A stretch of 64,000 bases of DNA from Virgibacillus natechei (GTDB lineage: Bacteria; Bacillota; Bacilli; Bacillales; Amphibacillaceae), in assembly GCF_026013645.1 (NCBI RefSeq), contig NZ_CP110224.1, positions 2,418,001 to 2,482,000 of the forward strand. Direction: 5' to 3'. Position 1 is the first letter of the stretch; the number at the start of each line of letters is the position of its first letter. The notes under the pieces were generated by a model. It was not told where the DNA came from and did not search any database. It worked only from the letters and a program-made list of their open reading frames with translations. Made by a program: the position numbers and the translations under genes. Positions 1 to 8,071 of the stretch are shown in pieces.

Positions 1-409
1 CAAATTCATTATCTAAATAGGTCCTTATATGTGTACTGAACTTTTCAATAGTATGCTTATTTGCAAAAATAACTTCTTTCAATCTGTCATGATCTACTGC
101 TATATAGTCGTGCACAACCATTTTGCGTAACCGTATGATCTCTTTATAGGTTTGCTCTTCTTCTCGGGGCAACACTTGCTCATCGACTAAAATGTCAATA
201 ATATCTTCATACCCGCCTGGATCGCGCATAATAAACCCATCTATCATCATATTACCTACATCCAGCGTTGATTCAATTAATACATGAACCATTCTTTCCA
301 AGCTTAATTTTTCCACCAATGATTCATAACGATGAAGGCTCAACTCCTGAATTATTTCTTCCATATATAAAAGTGTTTGTTCAATTTTACTTTGATCAAC
401 AAAATACAT
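1..409 (-). CDS. yutE: YutE-like HepT/DUF86 family protein, 3' end outside window
   Basis: The reading frame starts at ATG 409 with GGAGG about 8 nt upstream and stays open to the window edge, giving 136 residues. The protein is all-helical in character and carries the DUF86/HepT signature R-x4-H-x-Y (R95, H100, Y102; RKMVVHDY). In HepT toxins this motif forms the RNase/AMPylation-target site of a MntA-HepT (type VII) pair. The stand-alone Bacillus YutE has no nucleotidyltransferase partner and its role is unknown, and no partner is visible here either. It heads a block syntenic with B. subtilis yutE-yutD-yutC-lytH. Only the last few residues should be missing. Family assignment is firm; function is not. 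Confidence 0.8.
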   Translation of the reverse strand, partial: MYFVDQSKIEQTLLYMEEIIQELSLHRYESLVEKLSLERMVHVLIESTLDVGNMMIDGFIMRDPGGYEDIIDILVDEQVLPREEEQTYKEIIRLRKMVVHDYIAVDHDRLKEVIFANKHTIEKFSTHIRTYLDNEF

Positions 410-510
410 AGGTAAAACCTCCAATTCCTATACTAGTCCCTCTATAATAACATATTTCAAATGAATAAAAGTAGGTAATATGGTATAGTTATAGAAGATT
501 AAATAATTTT

Positions 511-1959
511 ATGGGGGTATTAAAAATATCCGAATTCATTCTTAACATGGATGCTACGTCGATTGCTAAAGCGATTCAGAATGGGGAAATAACAAGCCTC
601 GAAGCTGTGACTACCTATATAGAGCAAATAAAAAAAATAAATCCCAGTATTAATGCTCTTGTAGAGGATCGTTTTGCGGAAGCCTTAACGGAAGCGAATG
701 TTGTGGATAATAACGAAAATATCGAGAATAAACCATTATATGGTGTTCCTATCAGTGTGAAAGAATCTTTTCATGTGGCTAATATGAAGACAACTGGTGG
801 ACTTGAACATCGGCAGGATTTAATAGCTAGAAATGATGCAGAAGTGGTCAGCCTGTTAAAAGAAGCAGGTGCGATAATACTGGGTAAAACAAATACTCCT
901 GCATTATGTTTTTGCCAGGAAACAGAAAATAAATTATACGGGCGAACGAATAACCCATGGGACCCTACCCGAACTGCAGGTGGCTCAAGTGGTGGAGAAG
1001 GTGCGCTGCTTAGTGCGGGGGGATCTGCATTAGGAATTGGCTCGGATATTGGTGGTTCTATACGTTTCCCTAGTCATTTTAATGGCGTCATCGGCTTTAA
1101 GCCCGGGATGGATCAAGTTTCAGCTGTTGGACACTTTCCTGCCATTTACCATCCATTGCAGAAAAGAATGCTAGCAATGGGACCAATGGGGAAATCGGTT
1201 CAAGACATGGAGCTTATGTATCGTATTATAGCGAATAATACAATGTCTACGCTTACACTGCAGGATTTTAAAATTGAAATTTTACCAGGTAATACAAACT
1301 ACCCACTATCAGAAAGTACAAAAGAGATTCTCGACCAGATCGAAAATTTTTTAACGGTGTCCCACTCAACGACTAGAAGGGTGCCTCCGTTCTTCGAGGA
1401 TAGTGCGCTATTATGGCAGGAGATTATGTCCATACAAGGTAGCAAACTCGTACAAAATGAAGCGTTTAACAATGATCGATCAAATGTGTTGAAGGCTTAT
1501 TTGAAAGAAAAATTAACCCAAAGAACAACGATCCACCCCTATTTATCCTGGGCGCTTCTTGGCTCCAAGCTATTCAAACCTTCCAAGAACAGGGTAAAGG
1601 AAATAGAGACGGTTATCCACAATGGGGACACTGATTTAGCTACGTATCTGGATAAGCGCTTACTAATTTTTCCTGTATATCATTCAGGTGCACTTCATCA
1701 TGGGAAGGTATATAAGGAGATTTTCTCCATTCGTAAAACAGTGTTAGCGTATATGCCTTATGTAGCTTACGCAAATGTATGGGGATTACCCTCCTTAACC
1801 ATCCCTGTTGGTACAGATGAAAATAACATGCCAATAAGCATCCAAGTGATGAGCGCCATTGGAAATGAAGACGCACTGTTTCAATTAGGGAAAATACTGG
1901 AGAAAAAATTTGGTGGTTATATTCAAAGTGATCCAGTCCATTCGCTCCAGTTCGTCTAA
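511..1959 (+). CDS. Amidase signature (AS) family enzyme
   Basis: A 482-residue AS-family hydrolase (GatA/fatty-acid-amide-hydrolase fold) that cleaves an amide bond; the substrate cannot be told from sequence. The Ser-cisSer-Lys triad is visible: Lys84 in GVPISVKESF, the glycine/serine loop GGSSGG at 157-162, and the nucleophile Ser183 in DIGGSIRFP. It is monocistronic, lacks gatC/gatB neighbours, and is followed by its own terminator, so it is unlikely to be the tRNA amidotransferase subunit. The start is uncertain. ATG 511 has only a weak AGAAG upstream; an internal ATG at 547 is an alternative, but residues before it already align with the family N-terminus, which favours 511. Confidence 0.85.
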   Translation: MGVLKISEFILNMDATSIAKAIQNGEITSLEAVTTYIEQIKKINPSINALVEDRFAEALTEANVVDNNENIENKPLYGVPISVKESFHVANMKTTGGLEHRQDLIARNDAEVVSLLKEAGAIILGKTNTPALCFCQETENKLYGRTNNPWDPTRTAGGSSGGEGALLSAGGSALGIGSDIGGSIRFPSHFNGVIGFKPGMDQVSAVGHFPAIYHPLQKRMLAMGPMGKSVQDMELMYRIIANNTMSTLTLQDFKIEILPGNTNYPLSESTKEILDQIENFLTVSHSTTRRVPPFFEDSALLWQEIMSIQGSKLVQNEAFNNDRSNVLKAYLKEKLTQRTTIHPYLSWALLGSKLFKPSKNRVKEIETVIHNGDTDLATYLDKRLLIFPVYHSGALHHGKVYKEIFSIRKTVLAYMPYVAYANVWGLPSLTIPVGTDENNMPISIQVMSAIGNEDALFQLGKILEKKFGGYIQSDPVHSLQFV

Positions 1960-1976
1960 TATCAAGGCATAAACAC

Positions 1977-2013
1977 AAAAGTGATCCTCTAATTTTATAG
2001 GATTACTTTTTTT
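1977..2013 (+). terminator. Rho-independent terminator of the amidase gene
   Basis: AAAAGTGATCCT pairs with AGGATTACTTTT (one G-U), followed by a run of seven T residues. It starts 18 nt after the stop codon. Confidence 0.85.
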
Positions 2014-2016
2014 CAT

Positions 2017-2180
2017 TACTCAATGGTAGCCTTTCTGCCATATCAACTAATTCATCATTTCAAGTTCCCTTTGTTTGATATTATAAATAATTCTATCCTT
2101 TAATATATTCTTCTTGATCCAGTACTTCAATAACATTAGACCAGTGTAAAGCAGTTCCTACACTCTTGCTCCCTCGTTAA
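2017..2180 (-). pseudogene. Possible decayed reading frame
   Basis: The minus strand encodes protein-like pieces in shifting frames: GTALHWSNVIEVLDQEEYIK, then KDRIIYNIKQRELE, then DELVDMAERLPLSNE. These look like one protein broken by two small frame changes. I do not recognise the family and no start or ribosome site is preserved. The rest of the 1960-2560 gap holds the upstream terminator and a family A repeat. Confidence 0.25.
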
Positions 2181-2295
2181 TGAAACAACCACGAATAAAA
2201 TTAATAAATTTTTGCTAGTTGTATAAAATAAGGTAAGAACAACACTAAAATCTACGGTTGATAATAATGAATAAATATGATGATAAGACTAACTA

Positions 2296-2483
2296 GCGGA
2301 GGAAAAACACGGAGACTCCTCGAAAATACAAACCAATTTTCTTCGTGCGATGCAATGCTGCCGTAGCCTTCCTTGTCCTGTGGGAAAGCGCAGTGGGAAG
2401 ACCCCGCAGGAAAAAAGCGAACTTCTTTTTTCCGAGGTGGCTGAGCTCAAGCCCACGGAAAGCGTAGTGTTTTTCTGCAGCGG
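2296..2483 (+). repeat. Family A repeat, copy 1 (long GC-rich hairpin)
   Basis: Starts GCGGAGGAAAAACACGGAGA and ends GGAAAGCGTAGTGTTTTTCT followed by GCAGCGG. The ends are inverted repeats of each other, with an inner GACCCCGCAGG pairing to the CTCCTGCGGG-type left arm seen in other copies. This copy contains an extra segment, CTCCTCGAAAATACAAACC, also found near 28109. Other copies: 8248, 27844 (inverted), 28189, and a remnant at 48913. It makes spurious reading frames on the minus strand. Confidence 0.75.
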
Positions 2484-2560
2484 CACTATAATTTATAATT
2501 ACAGCTAGTTTGTCAACAATAGATTTTGGTGAAGAGCCAAAAAGGAAGGAGGGATTCAAT

Positions 2561-2839
2561 ATGAAGAAAAAGGAGAAAAAGAATTACTCCGATTTTTCCA
2601 ACGTGGACAGTATGAGGAATAACTTAATACCAGAAGAATTCCCAGAAGGGCCATCAGGTTCTATCATCCATAAAGATGAAGAAGTTGAAAGTAAATCAAC
2701 ACCATGGAAGGAAGGCCAAAAACGAGAAAGCGCCTATGTATTTCCATACAAGGAATTGCATGATGACCTCCCAAGACAAGCCCCTGGTGCTCATCCTATA
2801 CACGATGAAGATGGAGATCCCAAAGAAAAAGACGAGTAG
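2561..2839 (+). CDS. Small hydrophilic hypothetical protein (92 aa)
   Basis: The frame could extend upstream, but ATG 2561 follows AAGGAGGG at ideal spacing, giving 92 residues. The protein is very hydrophilic and rich in Glu, Asp and Lys, with no membrane segment and no cysteine. It has a Lys-rich N-terminus (MKKKEKKNYSD) and an acidic C-terminus ending DEDGDPKEKDE. Its terminator hairpin overlaps the stop codon, which supports a compact, genuinely expressed gene. I do not recognise the family; such low-complexity proteins in spore formers are sometimes spore- or stress-associated, but nothing here proves it. Confidence 0.7.
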   Translation: MKKKEKKNYSDFSNVDSMRNNLIPEEFPEGPSGSIIHKDEEVESKSTPWKEGQKRESAYVFPYKELHDDLPRQAPGAHPIHDEDGDPKEKDE

Positions 2840-2863
2840 TTGACTCAGAACTACTCCTCTTTT
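2834..2863 (+). terminator. Terminator overlapping the stop of the 92-aa gene
   Basis: GAGTAGTT (2834-2841) pairs with AACTACTC (2849-2856), followed by CTCTTTTG. The stop codon TAG lies inside the left arm. It may also serve the convergent yutD gene. Confidence 0.7.
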
Positions 2864-2877
2864 GTTCCTGCATGTTC

Positions 2878-3150
2878 CTAATTCATCTTTTTTAATACAA
2901 AATAAGCACAACCAAAGTTACAGTACTCATACAGGTAATCATCCAATGCAGTTATTTGGGAATCCAAAGATGCTTTTATATTTTGATCATTGTAAAAACC
3001 CTTGAGCCTTAGCTGCTCATAGCCCCAATCGCCTACAATATAATCATATTTAGATAAAATATCAGAATAACGTTCTTTGAAGGCTTCTTCTTCAAATCCT
3101 TCTTTTATTTCCTCAACAATTTCATAATTTTTCCCATGTAACTCAACCAA
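2878..3150 (-). CDS. yutD: YutD family protein (DUF1027)
   Basis: A 90-residue protein with the YutD hallmarks YDYIVGDWGYEQLRLKGF (residues about 35-52) and the C-terminal EYCNFGCAYFVLKK containing a conserved Cys. It starts at TTG 3150, preceded by GGGGTGAG at good spacing; no ATG fits better. YutD is a small conserved Firmicutes protein without an established biochemical role. It is transcribed divergently from the yutC-lytH pair, as in B. subtilis where the same genes adjoin. Family assignment is confident. Confidence 0.9.
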   Translation of the reverse strand: MVELHGKNYEIVEEIKEGFEEEAFKERYSDILSKYDYIVGDWGYEQLRLKGFYNDQNIKASLDSQITALDDYLYEYCNFGCAYFVLKKMN

Positions 3151-3288
3151 TGATACTCACCCCACTTAACTTGTATATAGTTTATCATATTTCCTATATC
3201 ACAAACCAGCAATATTTATATGCATGAATTCCTTTTGTATACAGACACTATGAAGGATAAATTCAATTTCCTGTAGAGGAGGGAAACC

Positions 3289-3852
3289 ATGATGCATTCA
3301 AAGAATTTTTTGATCGCTTTTCTCATGTTTATCTTCAGCCTGGCAGCATGTGGGCAAATTGATAACACTGCAGAACCAAATGATGAACCGCTAGATCCGA
3401 CCAGAGAACAAAGGCAACAACAAACACCCGCTGATGAAGAGTTGGAAAATGATCTGGGTTATGTTCGATATACAGAAGATCAAATGGATAATGACCGCGA
3501 AAGAAACCGTACCATGGAGATAGATCGAAACGAAATGGCTAATATGATTACACGAAACATTTTACGAAATGATGGATTTGAAGAAGTTGCAACACTTGTT
3601 ACCGATGAGGAAGTATTAATCGCCTATCAAAAGGATGAAAGTAAAGATGAAGACAGCGCTGCTGACATTGCAAAGAAAACAGCAATGTCTATCATGCCAG
3701 CATTCTTCGAAATATATGTTTCAGACAACCATCTCTTAATTGAAGATATACACAGTTTGCATAATTCAAGCACAACTCCGAATCATGATTACGATAACAC
3801 AACCGATCGAATAATAAATGAAATGGAAAAATCTTCACAAGGAAACAATTAA
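3289..3852 (+). CDS. yutC: YutC-type sporulation lipoprotein (YhcN/YlaJ family)
   Basis: The N-terminus is a lipoprotein signal: basic start, hydrophobic stretch 7-19, lipobox S-L-A-A-C with Cys21 as the lipidated residue. The mature part (residues 80-165) matches the YhcN/YlaJ layout: RNEMANMITRNIL..DGFEEVATLVTDEEVLIAYQ, then a region with ADIAKKTAMSIMP.FFEIYVSDN. These proteins are spore-membrane lipoproteins that affect germination or outgrowth. GAGGAGGG lies upstream of the ATG ATG pair. It lies 44 nt upstream of lytH on the same strand; B. subtilis has yutC beside lytH too. Assignment to yutC rests on order plus family. Confidence 0.85.
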   Translation: MMHSKNFLIAFLMFIFSLAACGQIDNTAEPNDEPLDPTREQRQQQTPADEELENDLGYVRYTEDQMDNDRERNRTMEIDRNEMANMITRNILRNDGFEEVATLVTDEEVLIAYQKDESKDEDSAADIAKKTAMSIMPAFFEIYVSDNHLLIEDIHSLHNSSTTPNHDYDNTTDRIINEMEKSSQGNN

Positions 3853-3868
3853 ATCAAGCAATAACTAT

Positions 3869-3877
3869 CATATAATA
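3869..3877 (+). promoter_or_regulatory. Possible SigK -10 element upstream of lytH
   Basis: CATATAATA matches the SigK -10 consensus CATAnnnTA. No clear AC -35 lies 16-17 nt upstream, so this is a weak call. B. subtilis lytH is SigK-dependent, which is why it was looked for. Confidence 0.3.
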
Positions 3878-3896
3878 GTTCAGGGGGTGAAATACT

Positions 3897-4865
3897 TTGC
3901 TCTATCGATACATTTTCAGCTTTTTAATTATTTTTATCATGATATTTTCCTATTCAGGGACGCTGAATGCCGAAGATGACGAAGAGGATATTTATGATGA
4001 GCGAATGGCGCTTTTCAAAAAAACAGAGGCTCTTACACAAATCCCATGGTATTACTTCGCAGCTATCGATAACTTTGAAAGAAACATAAAAGAAAACGAT
4101 GACGATGAACAAGTTATTTCGATTGATATCCCAGCTGATCGTTGGTTTGGAATAGGGAATAGTGCCATGATTAAAGATAAGCGCATCATTGAATTTTTTA
4201 ATGGAGTAGGGAAAGATGGAAGTGGGAATGGGAAAGCTGACCCAAATGATCCTGAAGATATCCTGTACACAATGGCAAATATACTTCTCGAGTCTGGGCC
4301 AACAAAAGATGATATCAAGATTGCCCTGTGGAACTATTATAAACGAGATCTAACCGTACAAACCATTATAAATACTTCCAAAGTATTTAAAGAATTTCAG
4401 GAAATTAATTTAACAAATAGGGATTTCCCAGTTTCTACAGAATATAATTACAGCTACAATAATACATGGGGGGACAGACGTGGCTTCGGCGGTTTGCGAA
4501 TCCATGAAGGAACAGATATATTTGCAGATCATGGGACGCCAGTAAAATCCACAACCTATGGTGTAGTTGAAATAATGGGATGGAACTTATATGGTGGATG
4601 GAGAATCGGCATACGTGATATATTTAACATTTACCATTATTATGGGCATATGAATGGATACAGTGATGACCTGAAAGTAGGTCAAGTTGTTCAGCCAGGA
4701 GATGTTATTGGAAGTGTCGGCTCTACTGGTTACGGGCCTCCAGGGACATCTGGAAAATTCCCACCTCATTTGCACTATGGCATGTACAAGGATAACGGGG
4801 AAAGGGAATGGTCATTTGATCCTTATCCTTTCCTACAGAAATGGGAAAGAATAGCAAAAGAATAA
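3897..4865 (+). CDS. lytH: LytH, sporulation L-Ala-D-Glu peptidoglycan endopeptidase (M23)
   Basis: A 322-residue exported peptidase. Residues 1-25 form a signal peptide or membrane anchor ending around LNAED. The C-terminal M23 (LytM/lysostaphin) domain spans about 195-305, with zinc ligands His203 and Asp207 (RIHEGTDIF) and the HLH pair His291/His293 (FPPHLHYG). In B. subtilis LytH trims stem peptides to single L-Ala in the spore cortex. It starts at TTG 3897 behind AGGGGGTGA. The length is close to the B. subtilis protein. It follows yutC and ends at a strong hairpin. Confident by motifs and synteny. Confidence 0.9.
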   Translation: MLYRYIFSFLIIFIMIFSYSGTLNAEDDEEDIYDERMALFKKTEALTQIPWYYFAAIDNFERNIKENDDDEQVISIDIPADRWFGIGNSAMIKDKRIIEFFNGVGKDGSGNGKADPNDPEDILYTMANILLESGPTKDDIKIALWNYYKRDLTVQTIINTSKVFKEFQEINLTNRDFPVSTEYNYSYNNTWGDRRGFGGLRIHEGTDIFADHGTPVKSTTYGVVEIMGWNLYGGWRIGIRDIFNIYHYYGHMNGYSDDLKVGQVVQPGDVIGSVGSTGYGPPGTSGKFPPHLHYGMYKDNGEREWSFDPYPFLQKWERIAKE

Positions 4866-4869
4866 TCGT

Positions 4870-4914
4870 ATACACGTAAAGAGCCTGATCAAATGATCAG
4901 GCTCTTTACGTTTG
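4870..4914. terminator. Bidirectional terminator between lytH and the NhaC-type gene
   Basis: A perfect 16-bp stem (CGTAAAGAGCCTGATC with its complement at 4895-4910) with an AAAT loop, followed by TTT on the plus strand. It lies between convergent genes. Confidence 0.9.
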
Positions 4915-5046
4915 GCTTTTTATACTTTATATCATTAAAGAAGAAACTTTCTATACCCGGAAGCCATTTCCCAGGCATCGATACACAAGCTACTAGGTGG
5001 ATATGATGAATGCTGCTACAACACCCAAGCAACCACTTCCCCCTTT

Positions 5047-6606
5047 TTATGCCTTATTTATTTTTGATTTGTTTACAAAACCAATTATTATCCCAATACC
5101 TATAACAACAATGAAAGTAGCTAATAATGGCAGTAAAACTTGGTTTGTTACACCAATAATAAGATAACCAATACTAGCAGCGACTGCTGCTAGGATAGCG
5201 TACGGCAATTGTGTTAGAACATGATCAATATGATTGGATCCAGCTCCAATGGAAGACAAGATCGTTGTATCCGAAATTGGCGTACAATGATCACCAAAAA
5301 CGGAACCAGCTAACACAGCAGCTAACGAGGGTAGAAGCATGTTGATGTCTGTAATAACAGCTACTTCTGCTGCAATTGGCAACATGATACCAAATGTTCC
5401 CCACGATGTCCCCGTTGAGACTGCCATCACCCCAGCGATAAAGAAGAAGAGGAATGGCAGTAACGACGCGCTAATCGAGGCATCATTTACAATTTGCGCT
5501 AAATACTCCCCTGTTTCTAACGTGCCAATTATCGAACCGATCATCCATGCCAATACTAATATATATATAGCTGGAAGCATGGTTTTTATACCTTCTATAA
5601 AAATGGTAAGTCCATTCGCTCTCGGTTCTTCTTGTTGCAAATGGAATACAAGACCGGTTAAAACTGCACTTAAACCACCGATAAACAAGGACAAATTAAC
5701 ATCTGTATTTGCAAAAGTAGTTAAAATTGTAACGTCACCTTTACTGGCATTAGCACCCGTAACAATCATCGAAACAACTGTAGCTCCAATTAACATAGCA
5801 ATTGGTATTAATAAATGAAATATCTTACCACCTTTATGAGGTACAAAGGTATCACCCAGATCCCCTGGTGCATTATCTTTTTCTGGATTTAACAGCTGCC
5901 CTGTTTCAATTGCTCGTTGTTCATGCGTACGCATCGGGCCGATATCCATTTTAAAATAGGCTACCAGAAAAACAAGTAATAGTGCTGATAATGCATATAA
6001 GTTCAATGGAATCATTTGAATAAAAGCCTCAAGTGGTTGAATATCGGTTATTCCATTAGCAGCAAATAAGCCACCGAGTATCCCAATAATATAAGCTCCC
6101 CAGCTTGATATAGGTGAAATCACGGTTATCGGAGCTGATGTTGAATCAATGAAATAAGCAAGTTTTGCCCTTGATACTTTATGACGATCGGTTAGCGGTC
6201 TAGCTATTTGTCCAACAGCAAGACTATTGAAGTAATCATCTATAAAAATAACTAAGCCCAGTACAGGAGTCATAATCTGCGCACCTGTTCTTGTCTTCAC
6301 ACGCTTTATCATCCATTCACCAAACGCTCTGCTCCCACCAGATGCTTGCAGGAATGCTGTCATCGTACCTAGTAATAGCAAAAAAGCAATAAGTAAAATA
6401 TTACCTGTATTTAATGCCCCATCCAAAATAAAGATTTCATAAAAAATAGTCCAAATCTCTCGTATCGAATCCAAGATTGCGAAATCATGAATGAATAATG
6501 CCCCAATCAGAATGCCTGTACCAAGCGAAATCAATACATTCCTCGTTATTAATACGAGTACAAGCATTAATACTGCTGGAATTATTGAAAAAATGGTTCC
6601 TTCCAT
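5047..6606 (-). CDS. NhaC-superfamily transporter, probable lysine transporter
   Basis: A 519-residue polytopic membrane protein with 11 or more hydrophobic segments. It carries the NhaC-superfamily core around residues 120-175: IDDYFNSLAVGQIARPLTDR, then SRAKLAYFIDSTSAPITVISPISSWGAY. Such proteins are annotated as Na+/H+ antiporters but include amino-acid transporters. Here a lysine riboswitch with a terminator directly precedes the gene, so lysine uptake (LysW-like) is the better inference. ATG 6606 follows AGGAGG. It is monocistronic. Family membership is certain; the substrate is inferred from the leader RNA only. Confidence 0.85.
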   Translation of the reverse strand: MEGTIFSIIPAVLMLVLVLITRNVLISLGTGILIGALFIHDFAILDSIREIWTIFYEIFILDGALNTGNILLIAFLLLLGTMTAFLQASGGSRAFGEWMIKRVKTRTGAQIMTPVLGLVIFIDDYFNSLAVGQIARPLTDRHKVSRAKLAYFIDSTSAPITVISPISSWGAYIIGILGGLFAANGITDIQPLEAFIQMIPLNLYALSALLLVFLVAYFKMDIGPMRTHEQRAIETGQLLNPEKDNAPGDLGDTFVPHKGGKIFHLLIPIAMLIGATVVSMIVTGANASKGDVTILTTFANTDVNLSLFIGGLSAVLTGLVFHLQQEEPRANGLTIFIEGIKTMLPAIYILVLAWMIGSIIGTLETGEYLAQIVNDASISASLLPFLFFFIAGVMAVSTGTSWGTFGIMLPIAAEVAVITDINMLLPSLAAVLAGSVFGDHCTPISDTTILSSIGAGSNHIDHVLTQLPYAILAAVAASIGYLIIGVTNQVLLPLLATFIVVIGIGIIIGFVNKSKINKA

Positions 6607-6691
6607 TGTTATTACCTCCTAAGTTTTTACGTTTGTGCAGGGATTGAGGTTTTAGAAATTAATGTTTCAATACATCTTTAAAAAAACATAC

Positions 6692-6728
6692 AAAAAAGAC
6701 AATGATAGGAAATAACTTATCATTGTCT
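6692..6728 (-). terminator. Riboswitch expression-platform terminator
   Basis: On the minus strand AGACAATGATA pairs with TATCATTGTCT around an AGTTATTTCC loop, then TTTTTTG. It sits between the lysine aptamer and the transporter start, so ligand binding would give premature termination. Confidence 0.85.
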
Positions 6729-6752
6729 AGCGATATAGGTTATCCTCCATTT

Positions 6753-7019
6753 CGATCGGTAGTCCTCCATGCACAAACGTTTAGCATGACAGTACATCCC
6801 TTATTCAAAGACATACCAGCCATAATAAGTTTGACCCTTATTATAGCTTCGGCAAACGATCCTTTCATTTAGAAAACTTGGCATTCGCAAAGGCTTTAGG
6901 CGAATGTCCTTAGTCTGCACTTATGCAGTAGGAAAGGAATACTTTCCTATCTGCCAACGATCAAAGGTGTCAACCTCCCGTTGATTACTCTTATCATTTG
7001 CTCCTCTACCTCACCGATC
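6753..7019 (-). promoter_or_regulatory. Lysine riboswitch (L box), expanded by an inserted repeat
   Basis: On the minus strand GATCGGT (7019-7013) pairs with ACCGATC (6759-6753) as P1. It is followed by the L-box strings GAGGTAGAGGAGC and AAGAGTA, then TGAAAGGATCGTTTGCCGAAG-type sequence and GGCTGGTATGTC..TTTGAATAA..GGATGTACTGTC. P2a arms GCAAATGAT and ATCGTTTGC pair. A normal aptamer is about 170-180 nt; this one is about 267 because a repeat of about 94 nt lies in the P2 arm (6862-6955). Lysine should repress the downstream transporter if the aptamer still folds. The family call is firm; activity is unknown. Confidence 0.85.
6862..6955 (+). repeat. Family D repeat inside the lysine riboswitch
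   Basis: Contains TTAGAAAACTTGGCA at the left and CTATCTGCC at the right, the same ends as copies at 36637, 59983 and 62333. The unit is flanked by two copies of AACGATC (6855-6861 and 6956-6962), consistent with a 7-bp target duplication. It has internal stem-loops such as GTAGGAAAG with CTTTCCTA-type arms and TGCACTTATGCA. Confidence 0.75.
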
Positions 7020-7089
7020 AGTAAGGTTTAATTATTTAATTTGTAAGTATCTACTATACTAAATTCTTAGCCAACCTGCAAGACAAAAT

Positions 7090-7848
7090 TTAGTCCTGAA
7101 AGTCTTCTCTTGGTACAGATATTGATGGATCATTATTCCCCCCACCGAAGAAATCTGGCACTTCTCCCATAACGGTTCCAGAGTCAATATAAATTTTCGT
7201 AGTCACTTCTGCAACTTCGGTCGTAAATGGAATGACAATTTGCACATCAGCTTCCACGATTAGATATAGGATAAGTAAAGCACCATTTATTCCAAATGGC
7301 TCTATCTCATGAACGACATCGGTTCTAACAGCACCCACAAGTTCAAGGTTAACGGGAATAGTCGGACCTAAATTAGCAAGAATTGCATTTCCAGTTGCTT
7401 GCCCGATTGGAACCTCGATTAAAGTCGGGTCTTGCTCAACATAACTAGCGTCACCTTCAGCATCGATTGGTTCTTCAAGGGGGGTGTCAAAGCTTAATGG
7501 CTCCCCTCTGTTCATCTTATAAAAAAACTCTTCCACACGATCTGTTGATACTCGATTTATTTCACTTACAATGTTTGAACTCCATCCGTATGTCGTAATA
7601 TTCCCTTCATTATCTCTGGTCATTTCTGTAACCTCTTCAAAATCATACTCCTCCGCAAATCGGACTGCGGAATTAATAGCACGTGTTGCAAATTCTTCTG
7701 TTCTTAACTCAGCTATTTCCATTAACGTTGGAGTGATTCCATCGTTAATTATCCATATACTTAATAAAACAAATATAACAAACAGAATCATTGTAATCAC
7801 TAACATATTTTTTACTCTAGACGGCATTCTATTTTTACGAAATCCCAT
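7090..7848 (-). CDS. yunB: YunB sporulation protein
   Basis: A 252-residue protein with one N-terminal membrane segment (residues about 14-33, IDG-type loop after it) and an extracytoplasmic remainder. Family features are visible: IPIGQATGNAILANLGPTIPVNLELVG at about 148-174 and the PFGINGALLILYLIVEADVQIVIPF stretch. YunB is a SigE-controlled mother-cell protein needed for proper spore formation; its molecular role is unknown. The ATG at 7848 has no Shine-Dalgarno at normal spacing. An in-frame CTG four codons upstream lies 8 nt after GGGGG and might be the true start. Order before yunC matches B. subtilis. Confidence 0.88.
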   Translation of the reverse strand: MGFRKNRMPSRVKNMLVITMILFVIFVLLSIWIINDGITPTLMEIAELRTEEFATRAINSAVRFAEEYDFEEVTEMTRDNEGNITTYGWSSNIVSEINRVSTDRVEEFFYKMNRGEPLSFDTPLEEPIDAEGDASYVEQDPTLIEVPIGQATGNAILANLGPTIPVNLELVGAVRTDVVHEIEPFGINGALLILYLIVEADVQIVIPFTTEVAEVTTKIYIDSGTVMGEVPDFFGGGNNDPSISVPREDFQD

Positions 7849-8071
7849 TCGATGTCTCAGATAAAAAACCCCCTTAAAACAAACTATGCTTGTTTTAAGC
7901 AGGTTAGAATTTAAAATTATCGGTTTTAATAATGGAAAGCATAATCGTTTTTCAAGATATTATCACGCTAGCCAGACCAATCTCATACATTTTTTCACCT
8001 GCGACATTCTCACAACTTCGGTGGTATGATAGTTCCAACGTAACAAAACATCTTAAAGTAAGACTCTAAGT

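Noticed and set aside
2289..2559. Minus-strand frames over the family A repeat
   Set aside because: They arise from the GC-rich hairpin; similar frames appear at other family A and C copies and have no initiation signals.
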